Part shown: piece by piece, positions 48,233 through 59,155 of the stretch | Position numbering within the stretch: position 1 is the stretch's first letter | Layout: every line of letters starts with the position of its first letter | Assembly: GCF_964204645.1 (NCBI RefSeq) | Contig: NC_134030.1 | Coordinates: 21,149,110-21,209,109 of the forward strand | Reading direction: 5' to 3' | DNA from: Tubulanus polymorphus | Lineage: Eukaryota; Nemertea; Palaeonemertea; Tubulaniformes; Tubulanidae | Length of the DNA stretch: 60,000 nucleotides | Program-made: the position numbers and the translations under genes | The notes under the pieces: generated by a model | Told to the model about the DNA's origin: nothing | Databases searched by the model: none | The model's input: the letters and a program-made list of their open reading frames with translations, nothing else

Positions 48233-48738
48233 GGTTGATTCCTCATTTTCCCCTTGAAGTGAGAAGTCTATAGTTTACCCAATCAATTGCTAATATCAAC
48301 CTCTAGTTTGCTGAGTTGAGTAGTTTCTTTCTAGTCAAATCCCTGATGATTTATCATTTGCAGAAGAAGTTATTTATCAATCAAGCTGTGTTGACAGCTC
48401 GGTCTATCAGGGGGTCAGTGACCTGCACTTGTAGCGATTGTGTTTGAATTGATGTTTTAAACGCTGAGCGAACATATTTTGATTGATGGACCAGTGATAG
48501 TTATTTCAAACATGATTGGCTGATATAGGAAAAATCCCGTTCCCTTCGCGCTGCCTAACCCTCACCTACTCATCCCGTCAGACTGTCGGAGTTAAACGCT
48601 GAATCATAGTTGGAAAAAAAAAATCTCGGAAGGATGCTCGGAAAGATTTCTAGCAACTGGGCTCAAACTGACATATAGATTATTGAAACTGGTTTAAGTT
48701 AACCAGTGGTTAACATAGCGGTTGACATTTAGAACTGG

Positions 48739-49018
48739 TTAACCCTTTCAGTGCTGGCTAATTAATACCCTATAGTGCTGAAGATAATTTGAAAATTCTG
48801 AAAAATTCCACCCTAGTGTGTTTAATAACGGGAATACCACTATAGTGCGTCTACACCGCGACGCGGTGTACCGTTAGTTGCTAATAGTTCACTATGTTTG
48901 ACAGGTGCTGCCATCTTTCAAGAGAGATAATTAGTAATTACTAATTAAATCAATACACCGCAGTGCGGTGTACTAGAAAAATCCATCACTGATTCGTACA
49001 CCGCACTGAAAGGGTTAA
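48739..49018. mobile_element. piggyBac-like MITE with TTAA target sites (copy 2)
   Basis: TTAA at 48739-48742 and 49015-49018 bracket CCCTTTCAGTGC ... GCACTGAAAGGG. Internal hairpins: a diverged TACACCGCGACGCGGTGTA and an intact TACACCGCAGTGCGGTGTA. It is inverted relative to the copy at 57993. TTAA flanks plus a CCC start are the hallmark of the piggyBac superfamily. Confidence 0.88.
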
Positions 49019-49019
49019 A

Positions 49020-49345
49020 CGACCGAGAAATTGGGAAAACTCGGGGGGAATTTCTGGAAATATTTGCGAATTTAGTCAGTTTTCCTCTATAATGCGGTAA
49101 ATATGTGGGAAATTCATTTTAAACTTCACCTAGCAGAGTTGTTGGATGTCGATTGTTTGCCGTAGGGCGACTTTCTTCATCAATTTTTCTCTGAAAATCA
49201 TAATTATCGAAAACAATCACTGCTGAAAACGTTGACTAGAGATCCCGTAGTAAAATGAAAAAATCAAACGTACGAAACATTTGCGAAAATCTCTGAAATC
49301 TCGAATTCACGTATAATTGTGCGAACAATGGAAAAGTTTAACTGA
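49020..49345. mobile_element. Diverged relative of the TCATGGTTCCCACAG MITE
   Basis: Shares the order and words of 33854-34185 (ATATGTGGGAAATTCATT; CGACTTTCTTCATCAATTT; GAAAACGTTGACTAGAG; AATTGTGCGAACAATGG at the right end). The left terminus is lost next to the TTAA MITE, so the TTAA element may have inserted at or near it. Confidence 0.65.
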
Positions 49346-49517
49346 TCGATATCGAACTGATTGAAGAATTTTTTACGGCGGGTTTGATGAGGGACTACAA
49401 ATCAACACTAGTCAGACTAAATCTATACTGAAATCACGGTCAGCGGACTCGGCGGTACTGAAATCACGGTCAACGGACTCGGTGACTGAAATCACAAGCA
49501 ATGCCCTGTGAAGTAGC

Positions 49518-49773
49518 TTAACCCTTTCAGTGCTGATTAATTGAATAACGGGAATACCACTATAGTGCGTCTACACCGCGGCGCGGTGTATCATTAGCTT
49601 TGAATATTTCCCTATTTGACAGATGCTACCATCTTTCCATAGAGATAAAAACTTATTACTAATAACATCAATACACCTCAATGCGGTGTACTAGCTAAGT
49701 CCGTTGCCCATTTTTACGAATTCCATTGCTGATCATACACCGCAGTTCGGTGTAGACGCACTGAAAGGGTTAA
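49518..49773. mobile_element. piggyBac-like MITE with TTAA target sites (copy 3)
   Basis: TTAA at 49518-49521 and 49770-49773 bracket CCCTTTCAGTGC ... GCACTGAAAGGG, 248 bp in between. Hairpins carry substitutions (TACACCGCAGTTCGGTGTA). It lies 500 bp from copy 2. Confidence 0.88.
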
Positions 49774-50419
49774 GTCATCTGCGGTTATAGCGAATGGAGG
49801 GTTAATTCTACTCATGCGAGCGCACGTCCGCGTTCTAGAGGGTTAATCGACGTTATCTCAATACGAACAATGTCATTAGCGAATGCCATCAAATTTTCTG
49901 ATAGAATTTTTCATATTTTCCGACGACGACGACGACGGCGACCGACGCTACGGTACGAGACGTTTATTAACGCGGGTACGTTCTTCTAAAGATTCAGTGA
50001 TTTCCGGCATTCCCTCTCTCGCGCTCTCCGGTCTAGATAATAGATAAAAAACGTATTCGTTCGTTCCTTTCATATATCGATACGCCTTATTAATAACCGA
50101 AAAAAAAGGAAGAAAAAGGTCGGAATTAGGATTATCTCGTTGTCCCCGAGAAACGATAGCAACGACGCAACGACGTACGTACGAGCGCGACTTCATCATG
50201 ACTTCCGTAGTGGTTCCGGAGTCATTAGCGTACGGGGCTAATCTCTCGACGAGTAATTGACGTGTCTAATGATTGAAGTCGTTCGCCGGTCGTTGATGTT
50301 TGCGTCTTGCCCGGTTTTTCGACTTCGTAGTAGCTCTTCGAAGAATTTCACGCGAGGACGGTTTCGTTTTTGGATTCGGTCGCAATCGAACCGGGTTTTC
50401 TGGTCCGTTTCGGCATGCA

Positions 50420-50524
50420 ACCAGTTCGGCAGTTTATGAGTTAAGATTTGACTCGTCAGTTAACTCGTTGAAAATGAACTTATTTAGCTAAGAGTCTCTA
50501 ACTCACAACTGTGGAACTGGATCC
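50420..50524. mobile_element. Solo family D MITE, diverged copy
   Basis: CCAGTTCGGCAGTTTATGAG at the left pairs imperfectly with CTCACAACTGTGGAACTGG at the right. The interior GTTAACTCGTTGAAAATGAA matches the copy at 44175 (GTTAACTCATTGAAAATGAA). Confidence 0.75.
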
Positions 50525-50629
50525 TGGGTTTAATTGTGGACAACTTGAACTTGAACTTCACTACAGTAAAATAGTCCTGTAGTTTATGATTTCCCAGCCT
50601 TATTTTCCTTGTCCAGTAAGGACTATATG

Positions 50630-51297
50630 AGTCTAAGCTTATTTTGGTTCTATCACCAATCTAACAACTTAAGACCAGTCAAAGCTCATTTTGGTTCTAT
50701 AACCGATCTAACAACTTAAGACCAGTCTAAGCTCATTTTGGTTCTATAACCGATCTAACAACTTAAGACCAGTCTAAGCTCATTTTGGTTCTATAACCGA
50801 TCTAACAACTTAAGACCAGTCTAAGCTCATTTTGGTTCTATAACCGATCTAACAACTTAAGACCAGTCTAAGCTCATTTTGGTTCTATAACCGATCTAAC
50901 AACTTAAGACCAGTCTAAGCTCATTTTGGTTCTATAACCGATCTAACAACTTAAGACCAGTCTAAGCTAATTTTGGTTCTATAACCGATCTAACAACTTA
51001 AGACCAGTCTAAGCTCATTTTGGTTCTATAACGAATCTAACAACTTAAGACCAGTCTAAGCTCATTTTGGTTCTATAACCGATCTAACAACTTAAGACCA
51101 GTCTAGCTCATTTTGGTTCTATAACCAATCTAACAACTTAAGACCAGTCTGAACTCATTTTGATACTATAATTAATTGATTCTACAATCAATCTAACAAG
51201 TTAAGACTTGTCTAAGTTCATTTGCGTTCTATAGCCAATCTTAGCAACTTGAGACCAGTCTTAAGACTAGAGGTCACTTTTAAACTGGCCGTGCCCC
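50630..51297 (+). repeat. Family C array in PCBP intron 1, ~13 copies
   Basis: Very uniform units with CTATAACCGATCTAACAACT. The right end reads AAACTGGCCGTGCCCC, resembling the MITE terminus, so the array again sits inside MITE-like ends. Confidence 0.93.
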
Positions 51298-52440
51298 TTT
51301 GTTCTAGAATCTCCAAATATCCGCTGACGCTTCTATCACACCATTTTAAGTCCCGAAAGTTTGAATTTGTTTTTTTTTTTTACGACAAAGAAGTCTAAAA
51401 TTTTAATACGTTTTTATCTCTATATGATAATCCTTGTTTCATGCAACCTTCCTTGCAAACGGATAGAAACCAAAGCCTGACGATGAGTTATTCCACGGTA
51501 AAACCCTCCCACAACATGTTTCTCGTAATGAATCCCTCGAATTTCAGCCTTTTGATGTATTGTCGAGTCGGTAGTTGCGCGAGATAGACTGAATTTCATT
51601 CATTCACGGATTCCAGATTTCGTACCGGTTCGTCACGATCTCGTGAAGTTATTAGAATTCGACGAGCGGCTGATTGTACGCGGAAAATTGAAAAATCGTT
51701 ATCTAGAATTCGCAAAATTCGCAAAAAAAAAAGAGAAAAATAACCGCTCGAATCCATTGGTCTCGCGAGATAGATTGATGACGAAATAGGGGATTTCCTT
51801 GACCTTTTTTCCTCGGGGAAAAGGTACCGAACACGGTGGGGGATTCCCTTAGATATTTGGCTCGGATGTACTGGCATACCTGTACTGGGATACCCCTCCT
51901 TTCTAAAGGTTTGATTATTTCAAAAGTTAGGTCGGGTATGTGGGGCGAAAACCACTTCAATGCGTAGCTAAGACGCTGGCCTTTGAGTCATAAGCAGGAT
52001 TTCCCCTGAATTTACGCGCTTATATATGAACTAAACTCTTGAATTTCTTGTTTTAACTATAGGATATTGAAGATTTTGAAAATAGTGGTCTGAGCTTTTG
52101 ATATTTTTTTACCTCGGAGCGCGGATATTTTTGTCCCATTCGCCCGTAACATTTTGGCACCTCTTACATCCCTTCGAACCTAAGACCCCCTTCAAGCTTG
52201 CCCCTCAGCACCTTTCAGATTTACATTTATCTTCGACTAACCTTTTTAGCCGTCCCCCCACCCCCTCTCCCGATGATGATGATGATGATGAAAATGATGA
52301 TCTATATTTACATACTGGTATTGCCGGCCAACTTGCGCCCGTTCGTCGGCGTCGCCAATCGCTTTAGGGGCATTTTTCCGTGCCGCGCGTTCGGCCGGCG
52401 ACAATTTTTTAAAAGCTTTTCATTAAGCCGACGGTTGGAA

Positions 52441-52474
52441 GCTCACGTACGTAAACTCCGGTACGTACGTGAGC
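52441..52474. other. Perfect 13 bp hairpin
   Basis: GCTCACGTACGTA and TACGTACGTGAGC are perfect inverted repeats around an 8 nt loop. TACGTACACGCACATACG follows. CACGTA is E-box-like. No terminator or RNA gene is implied. Confidence 0.7.
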
Positions 52475-52761
52475 ACATACGTACACGCACATACGCGGCT
52501 GCGTAAGACAAACCGTCTTAAAAGCGGGCAAACATCGACATCGTACCTGACGCCGTACGTTAAGAGGCTATTTGCTTACAGCCATTGACGGGGAAAATTT
52601 CATAATTGCTGCGTAATGGAATCGCGAGGATTAGCTTCGGGGGGATCTTTTACTATCGTCTTTTTCTTACCATTTGAATATTGGCTGAAATTGTTAACCC
52701 TTTCTTGCCATGCGCGCGGTTGCGGGTGTTGATTATGAAGATTACTGGAAGGAAGGAAGGC

Positions 52762-52904
52762 TGGCTCTCTCTCACTCTCCCTCCCTCCCTCCCTCTCTCT
52801 CTCCCTCTCCCTCTCTCTCTCCCTCTCTCTCTCTCTTTCTCTCTTTCTCTCTCTCCCTATCTCTCTCCCTCTCACTCTCACTCTCCCTCCTTCCCCTCCC
52901 TCCC

Positions 52905-52997
<93 letters not shown>

Positions 52998-53052
52998 CTC
53001 TCTCTCTTTCCCCTCCCTCCCTCTCTGTTTCTCCCTCTCTTATCCTCTGTCC
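52762..53052 (+). repeat. Pyrimidine tract with (CT)n in PCBP intron 1
   Basis: CCCTCCCTCCCTCTCTCTCC-type sequence with ~80 bp of pure CT at 52915-52994. (GGAA)3-like words precede it. Confidence 0.95.
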
Positions 53053-53477
53053 ATTTTTAACTCAGAACATCCAGAATTGATGACTCGCATAGGATGTCAT
53101 AACAACAATATCCATTCACACGGGACCATGTAATCGGATTAACCCAGGATTACACCTGCTAGATTACACTCGCATCACTGCATCTGTGTTTACCAATGGG
53201 GATCTTATCACTTATCAGCTGGCCTGCTTACCTGTGTCTGGCCGGTGATAAAACACAAGTTCTCACTCCTTATTGTTTTCACAGATGTGATCATGTTTTC
53301 TGTAAGAGGATTCCAGTTTACTGAAACGTTGGGCAGCTAGAAAGTGTGTTTTCCGACCACCAGATGTCAGTGTAAATAACAGTTGTTTTGATCTCGAAAT
53401 CAAAATCTGTTCTTTTTAAATTATTGACAACTCGGATTTTTGAACTTGTTGATCCAAATATTATAATCAAATAGCCA

Positions 53478-53786
53478 AGGAAAACATTCACACATTTCTA
53501 CTGTCAGTGTTTGGTATAGTTTTCATTGATAATTGATTTACTCGAAGAGAAGGAAATTTGATTCGATTTTAATTAAAATCTAGAAAAAATTGATGAGTTG
53601 CAACTAGCGACACCTGGTGGATCCTCACTTACCACAAGTGGAATCCTCTATTGCCGCAGTAGTTGATGTCCTACTGCACAATAGCGACACCTGGTGGATC
53701 CTCACTTACCACAAGTGGAATCCTTTATTGACGCAGTAGTTGATGTCCTACTGCACACTAGCGACACCTGGTGGATCCTCACTTGC
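53478..53786 (-). mobile_element. Family B element: conserved flank (53478-53601) plus inverted array (53602-53786)
   Basis: The flank matches those at 10633-10772 and 25548-25675 (TTCACACATTTCTACTGTCA; GTGTTTGGTATAGTTTTCAT). Only ~2.4 array units follow, so array length varies freely while the flank is conserved. Confidence 0.8.
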
Positions 53787-54107
53787 AATAGCAACAAGTT
53801 GCCAGAGTTCTTATTTCGATTCTAACGGTCGATGAGTCGAGTCAATCAATCAGTATTCCAACGAACGCCGATTTCAACGGGAGAAATCGAAATTGAGGAT
53901 TTATTTCTAATCCGGAAATAGAGACGGGAGATATCGTATTTGATCGGATGAACCCGTCACCGCTGATGCTGCCGATGCTGCTGATGCTGCCGTCCTGATG
54001 TTAAGAGGATTTCAGGTCCAGTGACAAATTAAAAATCAATAATCTGACAGGCGGACGACATATTTAAACTTCAATATGGAAACAGGGAGCTTGAATAGAT
54101 TCATTAT

Positions 54108-54245
54108 AGACAAAATGAATTTAGACTAGTCTTAAGTTGTTAGATTGGTTATAGAACCAAAATGAGCTTAGACTGGTCTTAAGTTGTTAGATTGGTTATA
54201 GAACCAAAATGAGTTTAGACTGGTCTTTTAAGCTAGTACCTGGTT
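54108..54245 (-). mobile_element. Short family C element (~2.5 units)
   Basis: Two near-identical 47 bp units (GGTTATAGAACCAAAATGAG) and an edge with CTGGTTTCTCAGTTCAG, reminiscent of the MITE terminus at 6600 (CTGGTTCCTCAGTTGAG). An intermediate between solo MITE and long array. Confidence 0.7.
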
Positions 54246-54611
54246 TCTCAGTTCAGCCTATATGTGAGAATGAGCTTGTGACTCAAATCCATTTTCACTT
54301 AGAAAAAAAGAAGGAATTTCCACCGGGAATTATTCATGTATCTAACATTATGTAACATTAGCATCAACGGTCTGTTCGGTGACTATGATATCATCGAGAT
54401 GGAATATTCTCGACTTTGATCTTCGTAACAACTGAATCCATCTCCTCCGCAGTTATATCAGTGTCTAATAAGTCTTCTCTTTCGGAGAGAGCGTTCATCA
54501 TCATCATCATCTCCTTCAACGCTCCTTAATTCGGCTTGTATTGAATTCGAAAAAGCGTGTTCGCTGGATTTTGTCCTAATTGGTTGTTATCTAACTGTGT
54601 TTGGCTGCTTT

Positions 54612-55386
54612 GCCATCCCCCTGATGAGCGCTGAGCTGTCAACCATCTCTGATTGTCAGGAACAGTTTCTGAAAATACTTCACTGTCCTTCCTGACGCAC
54701 ACAGAGCTGTCAACCATCTGTGATTGTCAGGAAAAGTTTCTGAAAATACTTCACTGTCCTCCCTGACGCACACACAGCTGTCAACCATCTCTGATTGTCA
54801 GGAACAGTTTCTGAAAATACTTTACTGTCCTCCCTGATGCACACAGAGCTGTCAACCATCCCTGATTGTCAGGAACAGTCTCTGAAAATACTTAGCTGTC
54901 CCCCCTGACACACACAGAGCTGTCAACCATCCCTGATTGTCAGGAACAGTTTCTGAAAATACTTCACTGTCCTCCCTGACGCACACAGAGCTGTCAACCA
55001 TCTCTGATTGTCAGGAACAGTTTCTGAAAATACTTCACTGTCCTCCCTGACGCACACAGAGCTGTCAACCATCCCTGATTGTCAGGAACAGTTTCTGAAA
55101 ATACTTCACTGTCCTCCCTGACGCACACAGAGCTGTCAACCATCTCTGATTGTCAGGAACAGTTTCTGAAAATACTTCACTGTCCTCCCTGACGCACACA
55201 GAGCTGTCAACCATCTCTGATTGTCAGGAACAGTTTCTGAAAATACTTTACTGTCCTCCCTGATGCACACACAACTGTCAACCATCCCTGATTGTCAGGA
55301 ACAGTCTCTGAAAATACTTAGCTGTCCCCCCTGATGCACACAGAGCTGTCAACCATCTCTGATTGTCAGGAACAGTCTCTGAAAAT
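54612..55386 (+). repeat. Family E array in PCBP intron 1, ~11 copies
   Basis: Same 71 bp unit and orientation as 42425-43181. Most copies have CTGTCCTCCCTGACGC where the first array has CTGTCCCCCCTGACGC. C-rich on the sense strand. Confidence 0.95.
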
Positions 55387-55894
55387 GTCCGCAGTTAATC
55401 TAGACAATATTTTTCTCAATCTGTAAAATCTACTCAAACAGAACTAATCTAGAAGGCTTAGAACGGACTACGGTGCATTTGTATCGCGCTCACGACGAAG
55501 TTCGTTATATTTCCTGCGCAGGTCGCGTTCGCTCTTTCAGCCGGTCGCTGATATTTCCTGTTGTTCAGAAGCCGGCAGAGGCTGTCAAGGTCGCGCGGCG
55601 AATAAATGGACGTCAGCGCTGCGGGAGGATGGGGAGGTTATTTCCACTTCATTATTTATTTAAAACGTTGATGATTCCAGATTATAACGGTTTCGTTGCT
55701 TTTGCGTTATTTACAAAGATGTTAACCCTCTCCCGTTCGGTTGCTATTTTGAAGAGGATTTTTATTGTTGCGAAATTATCTTCGTTCGAATGATCGCGTA
55801 CTTTATGAGGGCTTATTCGAAGAAACTGCTCGCCTTAACCCCCTGTCCCTGCCTACCTCGTGTTTCTTAACAGTTATCTGTTATATCTTTAGCA

Positions 55895-56349
55895 CCCTTA
55901 CCTTTCCCTTCTACCTCTCCTCTCGATATCAGCTCTCTCATATCTCTCCCTCGCCTCTCATTCTCTCTCCCTCTCCCCACCCTCTCTCCCTCCCTCACTC
56001 CCCTATCCCTCACCTCTAAATCTCTCCCCACCCTCCCTATCTCTCTCTCCGCCCTCCTCTCCCCTCTCCCTCTCTCCGCCCTCTCTTTTTCTCCCCCTCC
56101 TCTTTCTCCCTCTCCCTCTCTCCGCCCTCTCCCTCTCCTGGCTCTCCCTCGCATCCTCTCCCTCTGCCTCTCCCCTCCTCTCCCTCTCCCTCGCTCTCTC
56201 CCTCTCCTGGCTCTCCCTCTCTCTCCCTCTCCCCTCTCCCTCACTCTCCTCTCTCCCTCTCCCCTCTCCCTCCCTCTCTCCGCCCTCTCTTTCTCCCTCT
56301 CGCTTTCCTCTCTCTGGTTCTCACTGCTCTTCCTCTCTACATCTTCCCT

Positions 56350-56380
<31 letters not shown>

Positions 56381-56390
56381 GTTCTCAGTA
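55895..56390 (+). repeat. C-rich pyrimidine tract in PCBP intron 1
   Basis: About 500 bp of CCCTCTCCCTCTCTCCGCCC-like sense-strand sequence, ending in (CT)n at 56356-56379. Confidence 0.93.
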
Positions 56391-56645
56391 TTTATTCAAT
56401 GACACTATCGGTTGTATTCAGTAATAGGTAACTATGCTAATTACCGCATTCTCTCACGAGTTGTGATTAGCCAATACAAACGCGTTACGGCGATATTCGT
56501 GGAAATGATGCGGTCGACGAAACTCTTTTGATTTAACTAATTAAAAAATGACAGCTTTAACGACTTTACGTGACTAGAATTCACCGCTTATTAATTAGAA
56601 AAATTGGAAATTTTTTTTTTTCTTTTTAGCCAGTTTCATTGTTTG

Positions 56646-56976
56646 GAATTCCACATTTCTGAATCTAGTTCCTCAGTTCTGAGTCCAGTTCCACAGTTCC
56701 GAATCAAGTTCCACATTTCTGGATCTAGTTCCACAGTTCTGAGTCCAGTTCCACATTTCTGAATCTAGTTCCACAGTTCTGAGTCCAGTTCCACAGATCT
56801 GAATCTAGTTCCATAGTTCTGAGTCCAGTTCCACAGTTCTGAATCAAGTTCCACATTTCTGAATCTAGTTCGACAGTTCTGAATCAAGTTCCACATTTCT
56901 GAGTCCAGTTCCACAGTTCCGAATCAAATTCCGCAGTTCCGAATCTAGTTCCACATTTCTGAGTCCAGTTCCTCAA
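56646..56976 (+). repeat. 20 bp family D array upstream of PCBP exon 2, ~16.5 copies
   Basis: Unit GTTCCACAGTTCTGAGTCCA with a second subtype GTTCCACATTTCTGAATCTA, partly alternating as 40 bp dimers. It ends 185 bp before exon 2. Its unit is the reverse complement, with few mismatches, of the array at 59429-60000. Confidence 0.94.
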
Positions 56977-57161
56977 GTTCTTCACCCAGGTTGCAACGTC
57001 GAACCGGCTTATATAGCTAAATCCAGGCTCTCGTTTCAAAATAACAACGCAGCCTTTTTGAAAGAACTGACTGAATTTTTACCGTGGACAGATTTTATGA
57101 ATCTCGATTTCTATTCTTAAACCGGTTATTAATGTCCTTCTTTTCTTTTGTGTCTTTGCAG

Positions 57162-57185
57162 GAAGTCGGCAGCATAATCGGAAAA
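57162..57185 (+). CDS. PCBP: PCBP coding exon 2 (24 nt microexon)
   Basis: Encodes EVGSIIGK, the invariant start of the KH1 GxxG loop: helix alpha-1 and the first Gly-Lys of the G-K-K-G loop. It is bounded by TTTGCAG and GTAAGT, both consensus, and is phase 0 on each side, so inclusion or skipping keeps the frame. From memory, vertebrate PCBP genes also encode EVGSIIGK in a separate 24 nt exon, which would make this an ancient gene structure. The length is far below what ORF scanning detects. It was found by reading for the KH1 continuation of exon 1. Confidence 0.95.
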
Positions 57186-57992
57186 GTAAGTATAAATACG
57201 ACGATAGAATATTGCCCTGGCGAGTGAGTAATGACTTGGATTCTCCTAATGGATTAACTTATTCTGTTTATGGCTTCGTAGACAGGATATCAAAGTCAAT
57301 TTTTAAGGTCAGGTTAACCCGGTTATCAACCACCTGATTGAAAAACCGTGGTAATGATTCAATATATGATTAGAATCCGAAATGTTTCCGGCTAGGATCA
57401 TTTTGGCCCAGCATTTACGAAATTCAGTTCTCGGGATGAACTCGAGGAGAATCAACTCTTAGCCTATTATAATCCTCAAGCCGGCCAAATCAGCTTTAAC
57501 TCCTCATCAGCAACACAAACACTGTGGGGATTCGTACCCAAAAGCCTATGATAAAGCCACACGAAGAAATACCCTAGTTTCTCATCAGATTTCTTTCTGG
57601 AAAGTGACGAAACCGGGCAAATTTCATGATGATAATTAAGACATCCTAAACTTCAAAATTCTGTACAGATCTTCCTGTTTGAAATTCTCGAGTAGGCCTT
57701 GTAGTGTGACCATTGACGGATCTGAGCGCTCAATTATATCCAAGTAAGTCTGGATGAATACGGGGAGGGAGGCGAAAAAAAGGTCCTGATTTTGGTGGCC
57801 CACCTGAGCAAATCTTATATCGTATGAAAGCGTAGTGTGTTTACAACAATTTAACGAACTTGTTATACCTGGAAATCAACAGGAATTGAGCTGATTCCTG
57901 TATATCATAGTAAATGTTGATTTCCCCTGAATTTTCTGACAGGTAATGGACAACATTACATAGCGAAATTACTAAAACTGAATTAAAGAGTG

Positions 57993-58288
57993 TTAACCCT
58001 TTCAGTGCGTCTACACCGCAGTGCGGTGTATAAATCAGTGATGGATTTTGCTAGTACACCGCACTGCGGTGTATTGATGTAAGTAGTAATTTGTAATTAT
58101 CTCTATTGAAAAATGGCAGCACGTGTCAAACATAGTGAAATACTAGTAACTAATGATACACCGCACTGCGGTGTAGACGCACTATAGTGGTATTCCCATT
58201 GTTCAACACACTAGGGTGGAATTTTTTAGAATTTTCAAATTATCTCCAGCACTATAGGGTATTAATTAGTCAGCACTGAAAGGGTTAA
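57993..58288. mobile_element. piggyBac-like MITE with TTAA target sites (best-preserved copy)
   Basis: TTAA at 57993-57996 and 58285-58288 bracket a 288 bp element CCCTTTCAGTGC ... GCACTGAAAGGG. It carries three hairpins of the type TACACCGCAGTGCGGTGTA (58011, 58053 and 58158 regions). Each is a near-perfect 9 bp inverted repeat with a single central base. No transposase is encoded, so it would need one in trans. Confidence 0.92.
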
Positions 58289-58797
58289 GGAGGTGAAAAA
58301 TTGTGAAAATTCCGCTGAAGTTCATCATTGTGTGCCATAAATAGATGAGATTGGTTTCTTAGCTTTACGCCGAAAACTGGTCGTATAACGTCGGCCCTGG
58401 GGGTGTATTCGGTCGTGTCACGCGCGCGCGTCTCGCCCTGAAGTTAGCCGGGGCAATCTCTTTCATCTTTCATCTAGCAATCGGGCCTCGCAGTGCGCCG
58501 CGCAACGACGACTACTTCATTACGAGCTCGATAAACGCGGAGATACAACGCCGACCGGCCGGCGGGTTATTAGTCGCGGAAAAACAATCACGCGCTAGAC
58601 CGCGTTTCGAAAGTCCGGGCCCGCGGGTGCCCGCGAGGTCCGCGAAAAAGACTTTCGTCGGCTTAATTAGACGATGCTATTGTTAGAATATAACGACCCG
58701 CGGTTACGGAGACCCGGCGGGGCGGGAGAGGAATTCCCGCGCTCTCCTAATTAGGAAGCGCGTACGTAGGCGGCATTCCAGATTTGGTTCGATTCCA

Positions 58798-58812
58798 GCC
58801 ACCAGGGGGCAT
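58798..58812 (+). promoter_or_regulatory. CTCF-like site in PCBP intron 2
   Basis: GCCACCAGGGGGCAT matches the CTCF core closely. It stands alone, next to a CpG-dense islet. Confidence 0.5.
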
Positions 58813-58891
58813 TGATATACGGATTTGATGTTTGGATGACAGACAAATATTTGCTCATTAGCAGTTGGGAGTTTGACAAATAGATGAGTTA

Positions 58892-58970
58892 AACCCTTTC
58901 ATTGCAGACTAATTCATACCAGAATTGCTGGAGATAATTTAAAAAAATTCCACCCCATTGTGCCGCTCAG
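58892..58970. mobile_element. Left-end fragment of the TTAA MITE
   Basis: TTAAACCCTTTCATTGCAGA, CTGGAGATAATTTAAAAAAA and TTCCACCCCATTGTG align with the left part of the copy at 48739. The right end is missing or overwritten by the adjacent SINE. Confidence 0.6.
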
Positions 58971-59110
58971 GAATCACGTACCCATTTACTCCTGGGTGGA
59001 GACGCAATGAGGATAAGTGTCTCGCCCGAGGACACTGCAGTAATGTACAGGGTTTTGAACCCAAGACCTGGCTTTCCGGGCCACAGGCTCGAATGCCAGG
59101 TATTTAGTGT
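58971..59110 (-). mobile_element. tRNA-derived SINE, 46 bp upstream of PCBP exon 3
   Basis: On the minus strand: B box GGGTTCAAAACCC, then GTGTCCTCGGGCGAGACACT and CCACCCAGGAGTAAATGGGT. The ACACTTATCC...AAATGGGTAC module is a body motif widely seen in SINEs of fish and marine invertebrates. The A box is degraded. The insertion is antisense to PCBP and ends about 45 bp from the exon 3 acceptor. Confidence 0.65.
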
Positions 59111-59155
59111 ACAAACGTGTTAAAAAACAAATTTTGTCGTTTTTGTGCATTTCAG

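Larger units (their letters stand above)
43438..57161 (+). other. PCBP: PCBP intron 1 (~13.7 kb)
   Basis: Begins GTAGGT and ends TTTTCTTTTGTGTCTTTGCAG, a strong acceptor with a long pyrimidine tract. It is densely filled with families B, C, D and E, three pyrimidine tracts and several MITEs (listed separately). The stretches 45311-45573, 45798-46330, 46646-47530, 48233-48738, 49774-50419, 51298-52440, 53052-53477, 53787-54107, 54246-54611, 55387-55894 and 56391-56645 hold nothing I can assign, except (GAT)n at about 46001-46044 and poly(T) at 56610-56627. Confidence 0.85.
57186..59155 (+). other. PCBP: PCBP intron 2 (~2.0 kb)
   Basis: Begins GTAAGT and ends TTTTTGTGCATTTCAG. It holds a TTAA MITE, a CTCF-like site, a MITE fragment and a SINE close to exon 3. 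58380-58760 is a CpG-dense islet (GTCACGCGCGCGCGTCTCGC). 57190-57990 holds nothing recognised, apart from GGGGATTCGTACCC (~57518), a weak B-box-like word on the minus strand. Confidence 0.88.
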
